Shown one piece after another: positions 49,529 to 56,790 of a stretch of 64,000 nt of DNA (position 1 is the first letter of the stretch; each line of letters begins with the position of its first letter). Position numbers and translations under genes: made by a program. The stretch spans positions 128,094-192,093 of the forward strand of contig JAEEVW010000001.1 of NCBI GenBank assembly GCA_016291085.1, written 5' to 3'. The stretch comes from Prevotella sp. Lineage in GTDB: Bacteria > Bacteroidota > Bacteroidia > Bacteroidales > Bacteroidaceae. The notes under the pieces are model-generated. The model was not told where the DNA came from. It did no database searches and worked only from the letters and a program-made list of their open reading frames with translations.

Positions 49529-50431
49529 ATGAAAGCTAAATCAAAATCTTATGTAACGTCTGCAAAGACGATGTTCGCAGCATTGACTATTCTATCAAAG
49601 AATGGAGGTACAATGCCTATACGCATACTAATGCAAGAAATTGAAAAAGCAGTGGAACTCTCAGCTTAGGAAAAAGAGACTCTAGAAAATACGGGTAATA
49701 TTCGCTGGCAGAGCAATATGCACTTTACGTCTGTAGATTATGTACGTGCAGGATACCTTATAAAAAAGAAAGGCAACTGGACGATAACTCCTGAGGGCGA
49801 AGAGGCGTTGAAACTTGGAGCAGAAAGACTGCGCGACGAAGCATGGAAACGTTATAAAGCATGGTATCGCGGCAAGGAGAAGACAACAGATGAAAAGCCT
49901 GCGGCTCAACCAGAAGAAGAAAACGACCCTGCGAAGGAAACCATGATAGAACTGGAAACACTGGAGGAGAGGGCTGCCAATGGTATTCGTGAATTCTTGA
50001 AGAGTAAGAACCCTTATGAATTCCAGGATTTGGTGGCATCTCTACTCAAGGCAATGGGCTACTATATTCAGTCTGTAGCTCCTCGTGGTAAGGATGGTGG
50101 AATAGACATTGTGGCATATACAGATCCATTGGGTGCTAAAACTCCACGAATCAAAGTACAAGTAAAACATAAGCCAGATACAGCTACTGGTGCTGCTGAT
50201 GTACGGGCTTTACTTGGCATATTAAAGGCTGGCGACATTGCCCTGTTCGTCACGTCAGGTACATATTCTACAGATGCCAAGCATGCTGCATCTAGTGGCG
50301 ATAAGTTCATCCGTCTGATTGATGGCGATGAATTTATTGAGATGTGGCAGGAGTACTACGACAAGATGTCGGACGAGGACAAGAATATGCTGCCGCTGAA
50401 ACGTATCTCGTTCCTTGGCAATAACGAATAA
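49529..50431 (+). pseudogene. Full Mrr-like restriction endonuclease frame with internal TAG
   Basis: ATG 49529 opens KSYVTSAKTMFAALTILSKN, the first helices of an Mrr_N winged helix, and stops at TAG 49667-49669 (codon 47) after KAVELSA. The same frame continues EKETLENTGNIRWQS and on to 50431. In relatives a Trp is usual in this place (-x-W-x-x), so TGG to TAG is a likely cause. Confidence 0.7.
49718..50431 (+). CDS. Mrr-type restriction endonuclease (downstream part)
   Basis: 237 residues from the first ATG after the TAG. It retains part of the winged helix (RAGYLIKKKGNWTITPEGEEALKLG) and a full Mrr catalytic domain: NPYEFQDLVASLLKAMGYY, the Asp in GKDGGIDIVAY and QVKHK, the Q-x-K form of the PD-(D/E)xK nuclease core. 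The N-terminal 60 residues of the domain would be lost without readthrough, which should impair DNA recognition. Mrr enzymes cleave methylated or otherwise modified DNA. It is third in the operon after the methylase and DUF262-HNH genes. Confidence 0.8.
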   Translation: MHFTSVDYVRAGYLIKKKGNWTITPEGEEALKLGAERLRDEAWKRYKAWYRGKEKTTDEKPAAQPEEENDPAKETMIELETLEERAANGIREFLKSKNPYEFQDLVASLLKAMGYYIQSVAPRGKDGGIDIVAYTDPLGAKTPRIKVQVKHKPDTATGAADVRALLGILKAGDIALFVTSGTYSTDAKHAASSGDKFIRLIDGDEFIEMWQEYYDKMSDEDKNMLPLKRISFLGNNE

Positions 50432-50467
50432 AGCCTCGTTTTAGTTGGTACTGTCAGATTATTATCG

Positions 50468-50475
50468 TATCTTTG
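50468..50475 (+). promoter_or_regulatory. -7 box of the zinc-ribbon protein gene
   Basis: TATCTTTG with TTG about 20 bp upstream (50445-50447). It excludes a start before 50497. Confidence 0.65.
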
Positions 50476-50496
50476 CCGTCGTTAACAAGAAGAGCT

Positions 50497-50994
50497 ATGA
50501 AGAAAAGATATGAATCAATAGAAAAGCCGGACAAGTGCCCTAGATGTGGGGCACCTGTATATCCGATACTATATGGATTGCCTGCGATGCCGGAAGAGGA
50601 ATACTTCAAGACTTATCATGAGCATGTCATCTATGGCGGATGCTGCATCAGCGAAGATGATCCCGAATGGCAGTGCAGCAAGTGCGGTGCGGAGATTTTC
50701 AACGCAACGCATGTTCCATATAAAAAGAAAGATGCATTTGCTAAGTTAGATGCTATGCTGAGCGAGGAGGAGAAGAAGGAAATGACTAAGGGTGATTCTT
50801 GTGAATACCATTTCACGCTGGGGATGTGGATTCGGAATAACTGGATTTATGAACAGGATGAGGAATATGTAAAGCTCTTGGCAGAAATGTTTGGTGATGA
50901 TGCTCCATTCTTCGAGCCTGATGATCTATCTGACAGAATTATCAAGTCATACCAGCGACACCTGAGAGGATTGAAGAAAAAGATGCAGGGCTAA
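50497..50994 (+). CDS. Zinc-ribbon protein of unknown function
   Basis: 165 residues from ATG 50497 (MKKRYESIEKPDKCPRCGAP); the promoter box at 50468-50475 covers earlier starts. Two CxxC pairs (CPRC near residue 14, CSKC near residue 62) suggest a zinc ribbon, with GGCCISEDDPEW between them. The C-terminal half is helical and charged. Function cannot be named. It lies downstream of the restriction genes but has its own promoter, so a defence role would be a guess from position only. Confidence 0.7.
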   Translation: MKKRYESIEKPDKCPRCGAPVYPILYGLPAMPEEEYFKTYHEHVIYGGCCISEDDPEWQCSKCGAEIFNATHVPYKKKDAFAKLDAMLSEEEKKEMTKGDSCEYHFTLGMWIRNNWIYEQDEEYVKLLAEMFGDDAPFFEPDDLSDRIIKSYQRHLRGLKKKMQG

Positions 50995-51267
50995 TGAAAG
51001 TCCTGCATCTTTACTATTGACATCAGTTCAGAGCCACGATGTACGAGTGATTGATGACTTCCTCTTGACTTCGGCGGTTTTAACATTTCCGAAGGCATAG
51101 CTCACTTGAAAGCCCGATAAACAGGGTGTTTTGTCTGCCGACTTGGGTGATTCAGGCCTTGCGGCGCCACTTGCCCTTTCACAAGGAGACCGAAAGGGGT
51201 TCGCAAGGGGGCGTACAAGGTACAACACGCCTTTGCACAGGGAGCGAGAAGGCATCTCGCGACCTTG

Positions 51268-51371
51268 CGGGCATACGCAAAACACCTTACGGGCATACGC
51301 AAAACACCCTGCGGGCATACGCAAAACACCCTGCGGGCACACGCAAAACACCTTAACCGCCTACGCAAAAT
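51268..51371. repeat. Five 22-bp tandem repeats
   Basis: CGGGCATACGCAAAACACCC-type units start at 51268, 51290, 51312 and 51334, with a decayed fifth at 51356. They lie in the 560-bp gap 50995-51555. There are no spacers, so this is not CRISPR. Confidence 0.85.
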
Positions 51372-51410
51372 AAGAAGTGTCTATTTTTTCAGCATGCGAC
51401 AATTGTCAGA

Positions 51411-51463
51411 TTGTAGCAGGGTTGTAGCAGGGTTGTAGCAGGGTTTTTCAAAACCCTGCTACA
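51411..51463. repeat. Three 11-bp repeats ending in a long perfect hairpin
   Basis: TTGTAGCAGGG occurs at 51411, 51422 and 51433. The third copy forms a 14-bp stem (TGTAGCAGGGTTTT with AAAACCCTGCTACA) around a 2-nt loop. Confidence 0.8.
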
Positions 51464-51530
51464 GGCTAAACGCCCTGTACATAAGGGTTTCAGGGGAATT
51501 GTAGCTATCATAGCATAGTTTTTCTTTTTT

Positions 51531-51538
51531 TATCTTTG
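51531..51538 (+). promoter_or_regulatory. -7 box before a small open frame
   Basis: TATCTTTG 17 bp before ATG 51556. No matching -33 element. Confidence 0.5.
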
Positions 51539-51555
51539 TAGCGTACAGAATGTAG

Positions 51556-51669
51556 ATGAAAACTGCCGAAACGTTGTTCAGGCTAACGGATGTTAGGATG
51601 CCACGGAAGGATGCCACGGGACAGGTGAGTGACATCTTTAAGGCACACTCAGAAAATCGCTATTCGTAA
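51556..51669 (+). CDS. Small open frame behind a promoter box
   Basis: 37 codons, MKTAETLFRLTDVRMPRK to HSENRYS. It overlaps the 3' end of the convergent DUF2461 gene by 10 bp. The residues look protein-like but no family is recognised, and a truncated remnant of a longer gene is possible. The -7 box upstream is the main support. Confidence 0.35.
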   Translation: MKTAETLFRLTDVRMPRKDATGQVSDIFKAHSENRYS

Positions 51670-52385
51670 TCGTCGATGACGGAGTTCATGAAGTCCATCA
51701 TAGGCTTGGCGGCACGGAACATGCGTTCCATCTCGTCGAGCCAGGCGTCACCCTCGAAGAACGAGTCTGAGACGGCATGCCAACAGCAGTAGTCTTTCAG
51801 GCGCAGATAGTGGACGAGTTCGCTGTCTTTGGGAAAGCCTGCAGGGCAGGTCTTGAGCTTTGACAGTCCGAAGCCCTGAGGCTGGTCCCAGCTGTCGATG
51901 TTGGTGGGTTCCTGGGTGCTGCTGGATGCGTCGCTGCCAAAATACTGGAGGAACTCCGGACTCTCGACGCAGCGCAACCATTGGGCCGTATTGCCCATGA
52001 TTTCGTGGCGGCACGAGGTGAGGATGTTGGTGGGCAGCCAGTAGTTGCCGATGGCCAGCAGACAGTGGTCGGGCTCGAAATGCAGGTAGTAGCCGCCTCG
52101 GAGTGCCTTTTTGCTTTTGGCGTTGATGTAGGCTCCGAAATGGTTTTTGTATGGCGACTTGTCGGCCGAGAATCGGGTGTCGCGATAGAATCGGTAGGTG
52201 CAGTCCTTGACCTGTACGTGGGCTATTTCGGGATCGAACGTCATGATGCGTTCGATGGCCTGTTGTACACCCCGTTCGAACTCGGCACGGGCGGCTTCGT
52301 AGTCACTTTTGTGTTCCTGGAACCATTCGCGATTGTTGTGGGTTGCCACCTGTCGCAGGAATTTTAAAATGTTCTTCTGATTCAT
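51660..52385 (-). CDS. DUF2461 (TIGR02453) family protein
   Basis: 241 residues, cytoplasmic. NNREWFQEHKSDYEAARAEF, the DTRFSADKSPYKNHFGAYI motif and GGYYLHFEPDHCLLAIGNYW are the family hallmarks. The function of DUF2461 is not established. It lies 10 bp after the membrane-protein gene and seems to be the third gene of the sigma-factor operon. Confidence 0.9.
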   Translation of the reverse strand: MNQKNILKFLRQVATHNNREWFQEHKSDYEAARAEFERGVQQAIERIMTFDPEIAHVQVKDCTYRFYRDTRFSADKSPYKNHFGAYINAKSKKALRGGYYLHFEPDHCLLAIGNYWLPTNILTSCRHEIMGNTAQWLRCVESPEFLQYFGSDASSSTQEPTNIDSWDQPQGFGLSKLKTCPAGFPKDSELVHYLRLKDYCCWHAVSDSFFEGDAWLDEMERMFRAAKPMMDFMNSVIDDYE

Positions 52386-52395
52386 TGTTTGTAGT

Positions 52396-52995
52396 TTATA
52401 TTTGTTTGTCGTCTTCTGCTGTCAGGTCTTCGATTTGGTCGATGATGTCCTGATACTTGCGCTGGGTTTTGAAGTGGTACTTGTAGCCTGCGATAGCACC
52501 GATGATGCCGCCTACGCAACCGCCCCAGAAGAAGGGGTTGACTATGTCGCCTCCTTGAATCTGATAGCACTCATACATAAACCAGCCGTACCACAGGATA
52601 AGGGTGGGAATACCGAACTTCTGCCAGTCGGCATCGAACTTCTTGGCGCTGGCCACCTTTTGACGAGCCTCTAAGAGACTGTTGCTCATCATATCGGGGT
52701 CGCTGATTTTGTGGCTGTTGTAGAACGTGGCGCCTACGCAGATCAGCATGAAGATGCTCGAACCGATCCAGAAGGCCATTGAGAAGCCTGCTAACTTGAC
52801 AAAGACCCAGTAGAAGTAGGGTACCATAAAGATGCCAAGGATCATAATGATGTTGTAGTTGCGGGTGATGGTGTTCACTTCGTTGCGCATGGAGCGGCGC
52901 ATGAGGCGTTCGTTGACTATTTCCTGCTGGTTGAGCTTATTTTTGAGCGTGGTCAGCTGCTGACGCATGTTCTCTAATTCGAAATCGTTTTGCAT
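52396..52995 (-). CDS. Four-helix membrane protein, candidate sigma-factor partner
   Basis: 199 residues. The N-terminal ~45 residues form a coiled coil (LENMRQQLTTLKNKLNQQ). Then come two membrane helices (about 50-95) and two more (about 135-170, the last with GGCVGGIIGAIAGY). No family is named. It starts 14 bp after the ECF sigma factor gene. In Bacteroidetes that position often holds a membrane anti-sigma factor, so that role is inferred, though no known anti-sigma domain is visible. Confidence 0.8.
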   Translation of the reverse strand: MQNDFELENMRQQLTTLKNKLNQQEIVNERLMRRSMRNEVNTITRNYNIIMILGIFMVPYFYWVFVKLAGFSMAFWIGSSIFMLICVGATFYNSHKISDPDMMSNSLLEARQKVASAKKFDADWQKFGIPTLILWYGWFMYECYQIQGGDIVNPFFWGGCVGGIIGAIAGYKYHFKTQRKYQDIIDQIEDLTAEDDKQI

Positions 52996-53009
52996 AATGG
53001 GTGAAAGTT

Positions 53010-53489
53010 TTAATCGTTAGACATTTGTTTTAACTGTTCGCGGATTCTGAACAGACGGACGCTGACGTTCTTGGCTGTGATTCCCACAATCTGACCGATG
53101 TCCTCGTACGATAGGTTCTCGAGCCAGAGTAGGACGATGGCTCTGTCGAAGGGTTGCAACTTGGATATTCGCTTGTGGAGCATGTCCACCTGGCGCGTGT
53201 CCTCGTCGCGGTCTTCAAAGAGATTGATGTCCATCGTAAGCCGGACTTCAGACGAGCGTCGCTTCTTTCTGTCGAGAGAGATACAGGTGTTCAGGGCGAC
53301 GCGATATATCCACGTCCTGATGTCACTGCGATGCTCGAAGCTGTCGAAACCCTTCCAAAGATTGACTAGTACCTCCTGGAACAGGTCGTTGACCTCGTCG
53401 GCATCTTGCGAGAACATGTAGCACACGGTGTAGATGGTGCTCTTATGTTCCGCTACGGTTTTCGAAAATTGTTGCTCTAATGCATTCAT
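53010..53489 (-). CDS. ECF-type RNA polymerase sigma factor
   Basis: About 159 residues from ATG 53489 (MNALEQQFSKTV). A longer frame would start inside the -7 box at 53532-53539 and is excluded. Region 2 is DEVNDLFQEVLVNLWKGFDSFEHRSDIRTWIYRVALNTC. Region 4 is LQPFDRAIVLLWLENLSYEDIGQIVGITAKNVSVRLFRIREQL, with a helix-turn-helix. It is first of three genes, with a membrane protein behind it that may control its activity. Confidence 0.92.
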   Translation of the reverse strand: MNALEQQFSKTVAEHKSTIYTVCYMFSQDADEVNDLFQEVLVNLWKGFDSFEHRSDIRTWIYRVALNTCISLDRKKRRSSEVRLTMDINLFEDRDEDTRQVDMLHKRISKLQPFDRAIVLLWLENLSYEDIGQIVGITAKNVSVRLFRIREQLKQMSND

Positions 53490-53531
53490 TGTCTCGTCTG
53501 TTTTTTGAATCTTAACACCCATTAGACGCAG

Positions 53532-53539
53532 CAAAGTTA
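53532..53539 (-). promoter_or_regulatory. -7 box of the sigma-factor operon
   Basis: TAACTTTG on the minus strand, 43 bp before the chosen ATG. Confidence 0.65.
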
Positions 53540-53589
53540 CAAAAAACTACGCGAAAACAAATATTTTTTTGAAAAAGACTACCGGGGGG

Positions 53590-53625
53590 AGAAAAAAATG
53601 CGATTGCCATATCGGCAATCGCATT
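53590..53625 (-). terminator. Terminator of the arylacetate operon
   Basis: AATGCGATTGCC and GGCAATCGCATT pair around a 5-nt loop, followed on the minus strand by TTTTTTTC. It lies directly after the ACT-protein stop at 53633. Confidence 0.9.
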
Positions 53626-53632
53626 GCTATTC

Positions 53633-54061
53633 TTATACGAGTTTTGAGAGGTCTGGCTCCTCGATGTAGCGGAGCTTGTTGTCGATAATGACCTGCTGGG
53701 CCTCTTCGGCATTCTCCGTACGGAAGACCATGATACCCTTTCCGCGAAGCAGGAAGGTGTACATGTAGGCAATGCTGATGCCAGTCTTCGAGAAGGTCTC
53801 TACGGCGTCGGCAGCGCGTCCGGGCTCGTCGTCGAGTTCGAGGGCGAAGACGTTGCTCAGGGCAACAGCCACACCACCTTTCTTGAGCTCCTCGTAAGCA
53901 CGAATGGGCTCGCTGCAAATGAGGCGGTAAATACCATACTCTGCCGTATCGGCAATGGTGGAGGCGACAATCTGGATGTTCGCCTGCTTGAGAATCTGGA
54001 GCACCTTGATGAGCGTGCCCGAGCGGTTCTCGATGAAAATGGATAACTGATGGATAGTCAT
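53633..54061 (-). CDS. Tandem ACT-domain protein
   Basis: 142 residues, two ACT domains (residues 1-70, IHQLSIFIENRSGTLIKVLQIL; 71-142, GISIAYMYTFLLRGKGIMVFR). Such stand-alone ACT pairs bind amino acids. It follows the two phenylacetate-CoA ligase genes, as is common in Bacteroidetes and clostridia, so sensing aromatic or branched amino acids for this pathway is likely. Last gene of the operon, followed by a clear terminator. Confidence 0.88.
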   Translation of the reverse strand: MTIHQLSIFIENRSGTLIKVLQILKQANIQIVASTIADTAEYGIYRLICSEPIRAYEELKKGGVAVALSNVFALELDDEPGRAADAVETFSKTGISIAYMYTFLLRGKGIMVFRTENAEEAQQVIIDNKLRYIEEPDLSKLV

Positions 54062-54084
54062 AGTTTTATTTTTTTCGTTTTTTC

Positions 54085-54116
54085 GGTATTCCGTTATACC
54101 GGTATTCCGTTATACC
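54085..54116 (-). repeat. Two 16-bp copies between ACT and ligase genes
   Basis: GGTATTCCGTTATACC occurs twice in a row; each copy is itself partly palindromic (GGTAT/ATACC). It shares CCGTTAT with 58332-58362 and CGTTAT with 60816-60849. Confidence 0.8.
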
Positions 54117-54123
54117 GAGTAAT

Positions 54124-55434
54124 TTATTGATATACTTTTCTCTTGTCGACGACACGGACGGCTTTGCCTTCGCTGACGGGCAGAGTGCCCTTCGAGACGA
54201 GACGCACGCGGGGCTTCAACAGGATTTCGTCGCCAATCTGGTGACGGAGTTCCTTCTCCAGATACTGCAGCTTTGCGAAGTCGTCGGTACCCTCGTTCAC
54301 CTCTACCTCGACAGTCATCTGGTCGTTGTTGTCCTCGGTGGTCAGTGTGATGAGATAGTTGGTGCCTACCTCGGGGAATTTCATCAATATCTTCTCAACC
54401 TGGATGGGGAAGATGTTGACACCACGAAGCACAATCATGTCGTCGGAACGGCCACGCATGCGGTCCAGTCGGATGTGGTTGCGTCCGCAAGGGCATGAAT
54501 GTCCCAAGACACGCGTCAGGTCACGCGTACGATAGCGCAGCAGCGGCATGGCCTCACGACAGAGCGTGGTGAGCACCAACTCGCCAATCTCGCCATCGGG
54601 AACGGGTTCCAAAGTGTCGGGGTCGACAATCTCGACGATGTAGTAGTCCTCCCAGAAGTGCAGGCCGTTCTGTTCCTTGCACTCGAAACCTACACCAGGA
54701 CCGCACATCTCGCTCATGCCAAATGAGTTGTAAGCCTTGACACCGAGCATTTCCTCAATGCGCTTACGCTGTTCCTCGGAGTGAGGCTCAGCACCAATGG
54801 CGAGCACCTTCAGCTTGGTGTCGCGACGGGGGTCGACACCCTCCTGCTGCATCACCTCATAGAGACGGGTGACATAGCTAGGGATGGCGTGAATAGCCGT
54901 CGTACCAAAGTCCTTGATGAACTTAATCTGACGCAGCGAGTTACCGGCAGCGGCAGGTACGGTGAGCATGCCCAACTTCTCGGCTCCATACTGGAAGCCC
55001 AGACCACCCGTGAACATACCGTAGCCAGAAGAGTTTTGGAAGACGTCGTCAGGGCGCAGACCAACCATCCACAGATTACGGGCTACTTGGTTAGCCCACT
55101 CGTCGAGGTCTTTCTTTGTGTGCAGAATCACCGTGGGATTACCCGTGGTGCCTGACGACGAGTGCAGACGAACACAGTCGCGGAGGGGAACACTGGCGAT
55201 GCCAAAGGGATAGGTGTCGCGCAGGTCCTGCTTCGTGGTAAAGGGAATCTTCTTTAGGTCGTCAAGGCTCTTGATGTCTTCAGGACGGAGCCCGATCTCC
55301 TCAAAGCGTTTTTTGTAAAAAGGTGAGTTCATGCAATGGCGCACGGTCTTCTGAAGGCGCTCCAGCTGGAGGGCCTCAATCTGTTCGCGCGACATGGTTT
55401 CGAACTCGGGATTAAAAAAATTAGATTGTTCCAT
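54124..55434 (-). CDS. paaK: Phenylacetate--CoA ligase (second copy)
   Basis: 436 residues from ATG 55434 (MEQSNFFNPEFETMSREQ). The adenylate-forming signature is SSSGTTGNPTVILHTKKDL; YNSFGMSEMCGPG and GRSDDMIVLRGVNIFPIQVE follow, and the catalytic Lys should be in PVSEGKAVRV. It activates phenylacetate or a similar aryl acid to the CoA thioester with ATP. It starts 10 bp after its paralogue. The pair may divide the work by substrate, for example phenylacetate against indoleacetate or 4-hydroxyphenylacetate. Confidence 0.92.
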   Translation of the reverse strand: MEQSNFFNPEFETMSREQIEALQLERLQKTVRHCMNSPFYKKRFEEIGLRPEDIKSLDDLKKIPFTTKQDLRDTYPFGIASVPLRDCVRLHSSSGTTGNPTVILHTKKDLDEWANQVARNLWMVGLRPDDVFQNSSGYGMFTGGLGFQYGAEKLGMLTVPAAAGNSLRQIKFIKDFGTTAIHAIPSYVTRLYEVMQQEGVDPRRDTKLKVLAIGAEPHSEEQRKRIEEMLGVKAYNSFGMSEMCGPGVGFECKEQNGLHFWEDYYIVEIVDPDTLEPVPDGEIGELVLTTLCREAMPLLRYRTRDLTRVLGHSCPCGRNHIRLDRMRGRSDDMIVLRGVNIFPIQVEKILMKFPEVGTNYLITLTTEDNNDQMTVEVEVNEGTDDFAKLQYLEKELRHQIGDEILLKPRVRLVSKGTLPVSEGKAVRVVDKRKVYQ

Positions 55435-55444
55435 TATTAAAATA

Positions 55445-56752
55445 TTATAGTTTACGATTATCAATGACGTGGGCACTTTTACCCTGTGAGCGCTCGATGG
55501 TACCAGGAGCCTTCAGCTGTACTTTGGCCGAGATGCTGAGCACGCTCTTAAGTTTCGAGGCGAGTTTTTTCTCCAAAGCATCGACAGCGGCAGGTGTATC
55601 GAAGATGCCGGTGAAGTGTTCCTGACGGATTTCCACCTGAACCAACAGCGTGTCGAGGTTCTTTTCGCGATTGACGATGAGCATGTAGCGTGGAGCAAAC
55701 TCGGGCATGGAGAGTACAACGCTCTCGACCTGCGACGGGAATACGTTGATGCCGCGGATGATAAGCATGTCGTCCGAGCGACCCTCGATGCGTCCCATGC
55801 GGACGTTGGTACGACCACAGTCGCACGGTCCGTCGATGAGCGTACAGAGGTCGCGGGTGCGATAGCGCAAGACGGGCATGCCCTCCTTGGTGAGCGTGGT
55901 GAACACCAACTCGCCGGTTTGTCCGTAAGGCAACGGCTCGAGGGTTGTGGGATTAATGATTTCAGGGAAGAAATGGTCCTCGTTGATGTGACTTCCGTGC
56001 TGCATCTGGCACTCATAGCTGACGCTGGGACCCATCACTTCAGAGAGACCGTAGATGTTGTAACCCTTCAGTCCCAGACGCTCCTGAATCTCCTGACGCA
56101 TGCTTTCGGTCCAAGGCTCAGCACCAAAGGCTCCGATGCGAAGCTTGATTTGGTCTTTCGTGATACCTATCTTTTCCATCGTCTCGGCCAGATAGAGGGC
56201 GTACGACGGGGTACAGGCGATACCCGTAATGCCTAAGTCGCGAATCAACTTCAGGTGTTTCTCTGTATTTCCCGTACCGGCCGGAATGACCGAAGCACCC
56301 AGATGCTCGACGCCATAGTGGGCGCCCAGACCACCAGTGAACAGGCCATAGCCGTAGGCCACAGAAAAGATGTCGTCGCGGGTGACGCCAAAGGCTGTCA
56401 GACAGCGTGCCATCGTCTCGCTCCAAATGCCAATATCCTTACGGGTATAACCGACGATGGTGGGGTTTCCTGTGGTGCCGGAAGAGGCATGCACGCGGAT
56501 AATTTCACTTTGTGGTGCAGCCTGCAGGCCAAAGGGATAGTTGTCACGCAGGTCCTTCTTGGTGGTGAAGGGCAGCTTCTTGATGTCCTCGATGGTCTGG
56601 ATGTCATCCGGGCGGATATCCAGCTCCTGAAGTTTATTACGATAGAACGGCACGTTGTGGTATACGTACTCCACGATTTTATGGAGTCGTTTGCCCTGGA
56701 GCGCGCTCATCTCGTCGCGACTCATGCATTCTTTATTCGGATTCCAAATCAT
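55445..56752 (-). CDS. paaK: Phenylacetate--CoA ligase (first copy)
   Basis: 435 residues, same family as the gene that follows and clearly a paralogue with its own divergence. ASSGTTGNPTIVGYTRKDI is the nucleotide loop, YNIYGLSEVMGPSVSYECQ and GRSDDMLIIRGINVFPSQVE are further core motifs, and the catalytic Lys should be in ERSQGKSAHV. It lies in the iorAB operon, so its product would be reductively carboxylated to an aryl-pyruvate, or the reverse. Confidence 0.92.
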   Translation of the reverse strand: MIWNPNKECMSRDEMSALQGKRLHKIVEYVYHNVPFYRNKLQELDIRPDDIQTIEDIKKLPFTTKKDLRDNYPFGLQAAPQSEIIRVHASSGTTGNPTIVGYTRKDIGIWSETMARCLTAFGVTRDDIFSVAYGYGLFTGGLGAHYGVEHLGASVIPAGTGNTEKHLKLIRDLGITGIACTPSYALYLAETMEKIGITKDQIKLRIGAFGAEPWTESMRQEIQERLGLKGYNIYGLSEVMGPSVSYECQMQHGSHINEDHFFPEIINPTTLEPLPYGQTGELVFTTLTKEGMPVLRYRTRDLCTLIDGPCDCGRTNVRMGRIEGRSDDMLIIRGINVFPSQVESVVLSMPEFAPRYMLIVNREKNLDTLLVQVEIRQEHFTGIFDTPAAVDALEKKLASKLKSVLSISAKVQLKAPGTIERSQGKSAHVIDNRKL

Positions 56753-56754
56753 AG

Positions 56755-56790
56755 ATATAATTTACAATTTGACAATTTACGATTTACAAT
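56755..56790 (-). repeat. ATTTACNATTT array between symporter and ligase genes
   Basis: TTTACAATTTGACAATTT and further units fill the 38-bp gap. Same family as 43745-43785. Confidence 0.75.

Noticed and set aside
51028..51368. Overlapping Cys-rich minus-strand frames
   Set aside because: They are translations of the 22-bp tandem repeat in several phases.
51268..51371. Possible CRISPR array
   Set aside because: The 22-bp units follow one another directly with no unique spacers, and no cas genes are present.
53489..53534. Longer N-terminus of the sigma factor
   Set aside because: The extra codons overlap or immediately follow the -7 promoter box, so they cannot be in the transcript with a leader.
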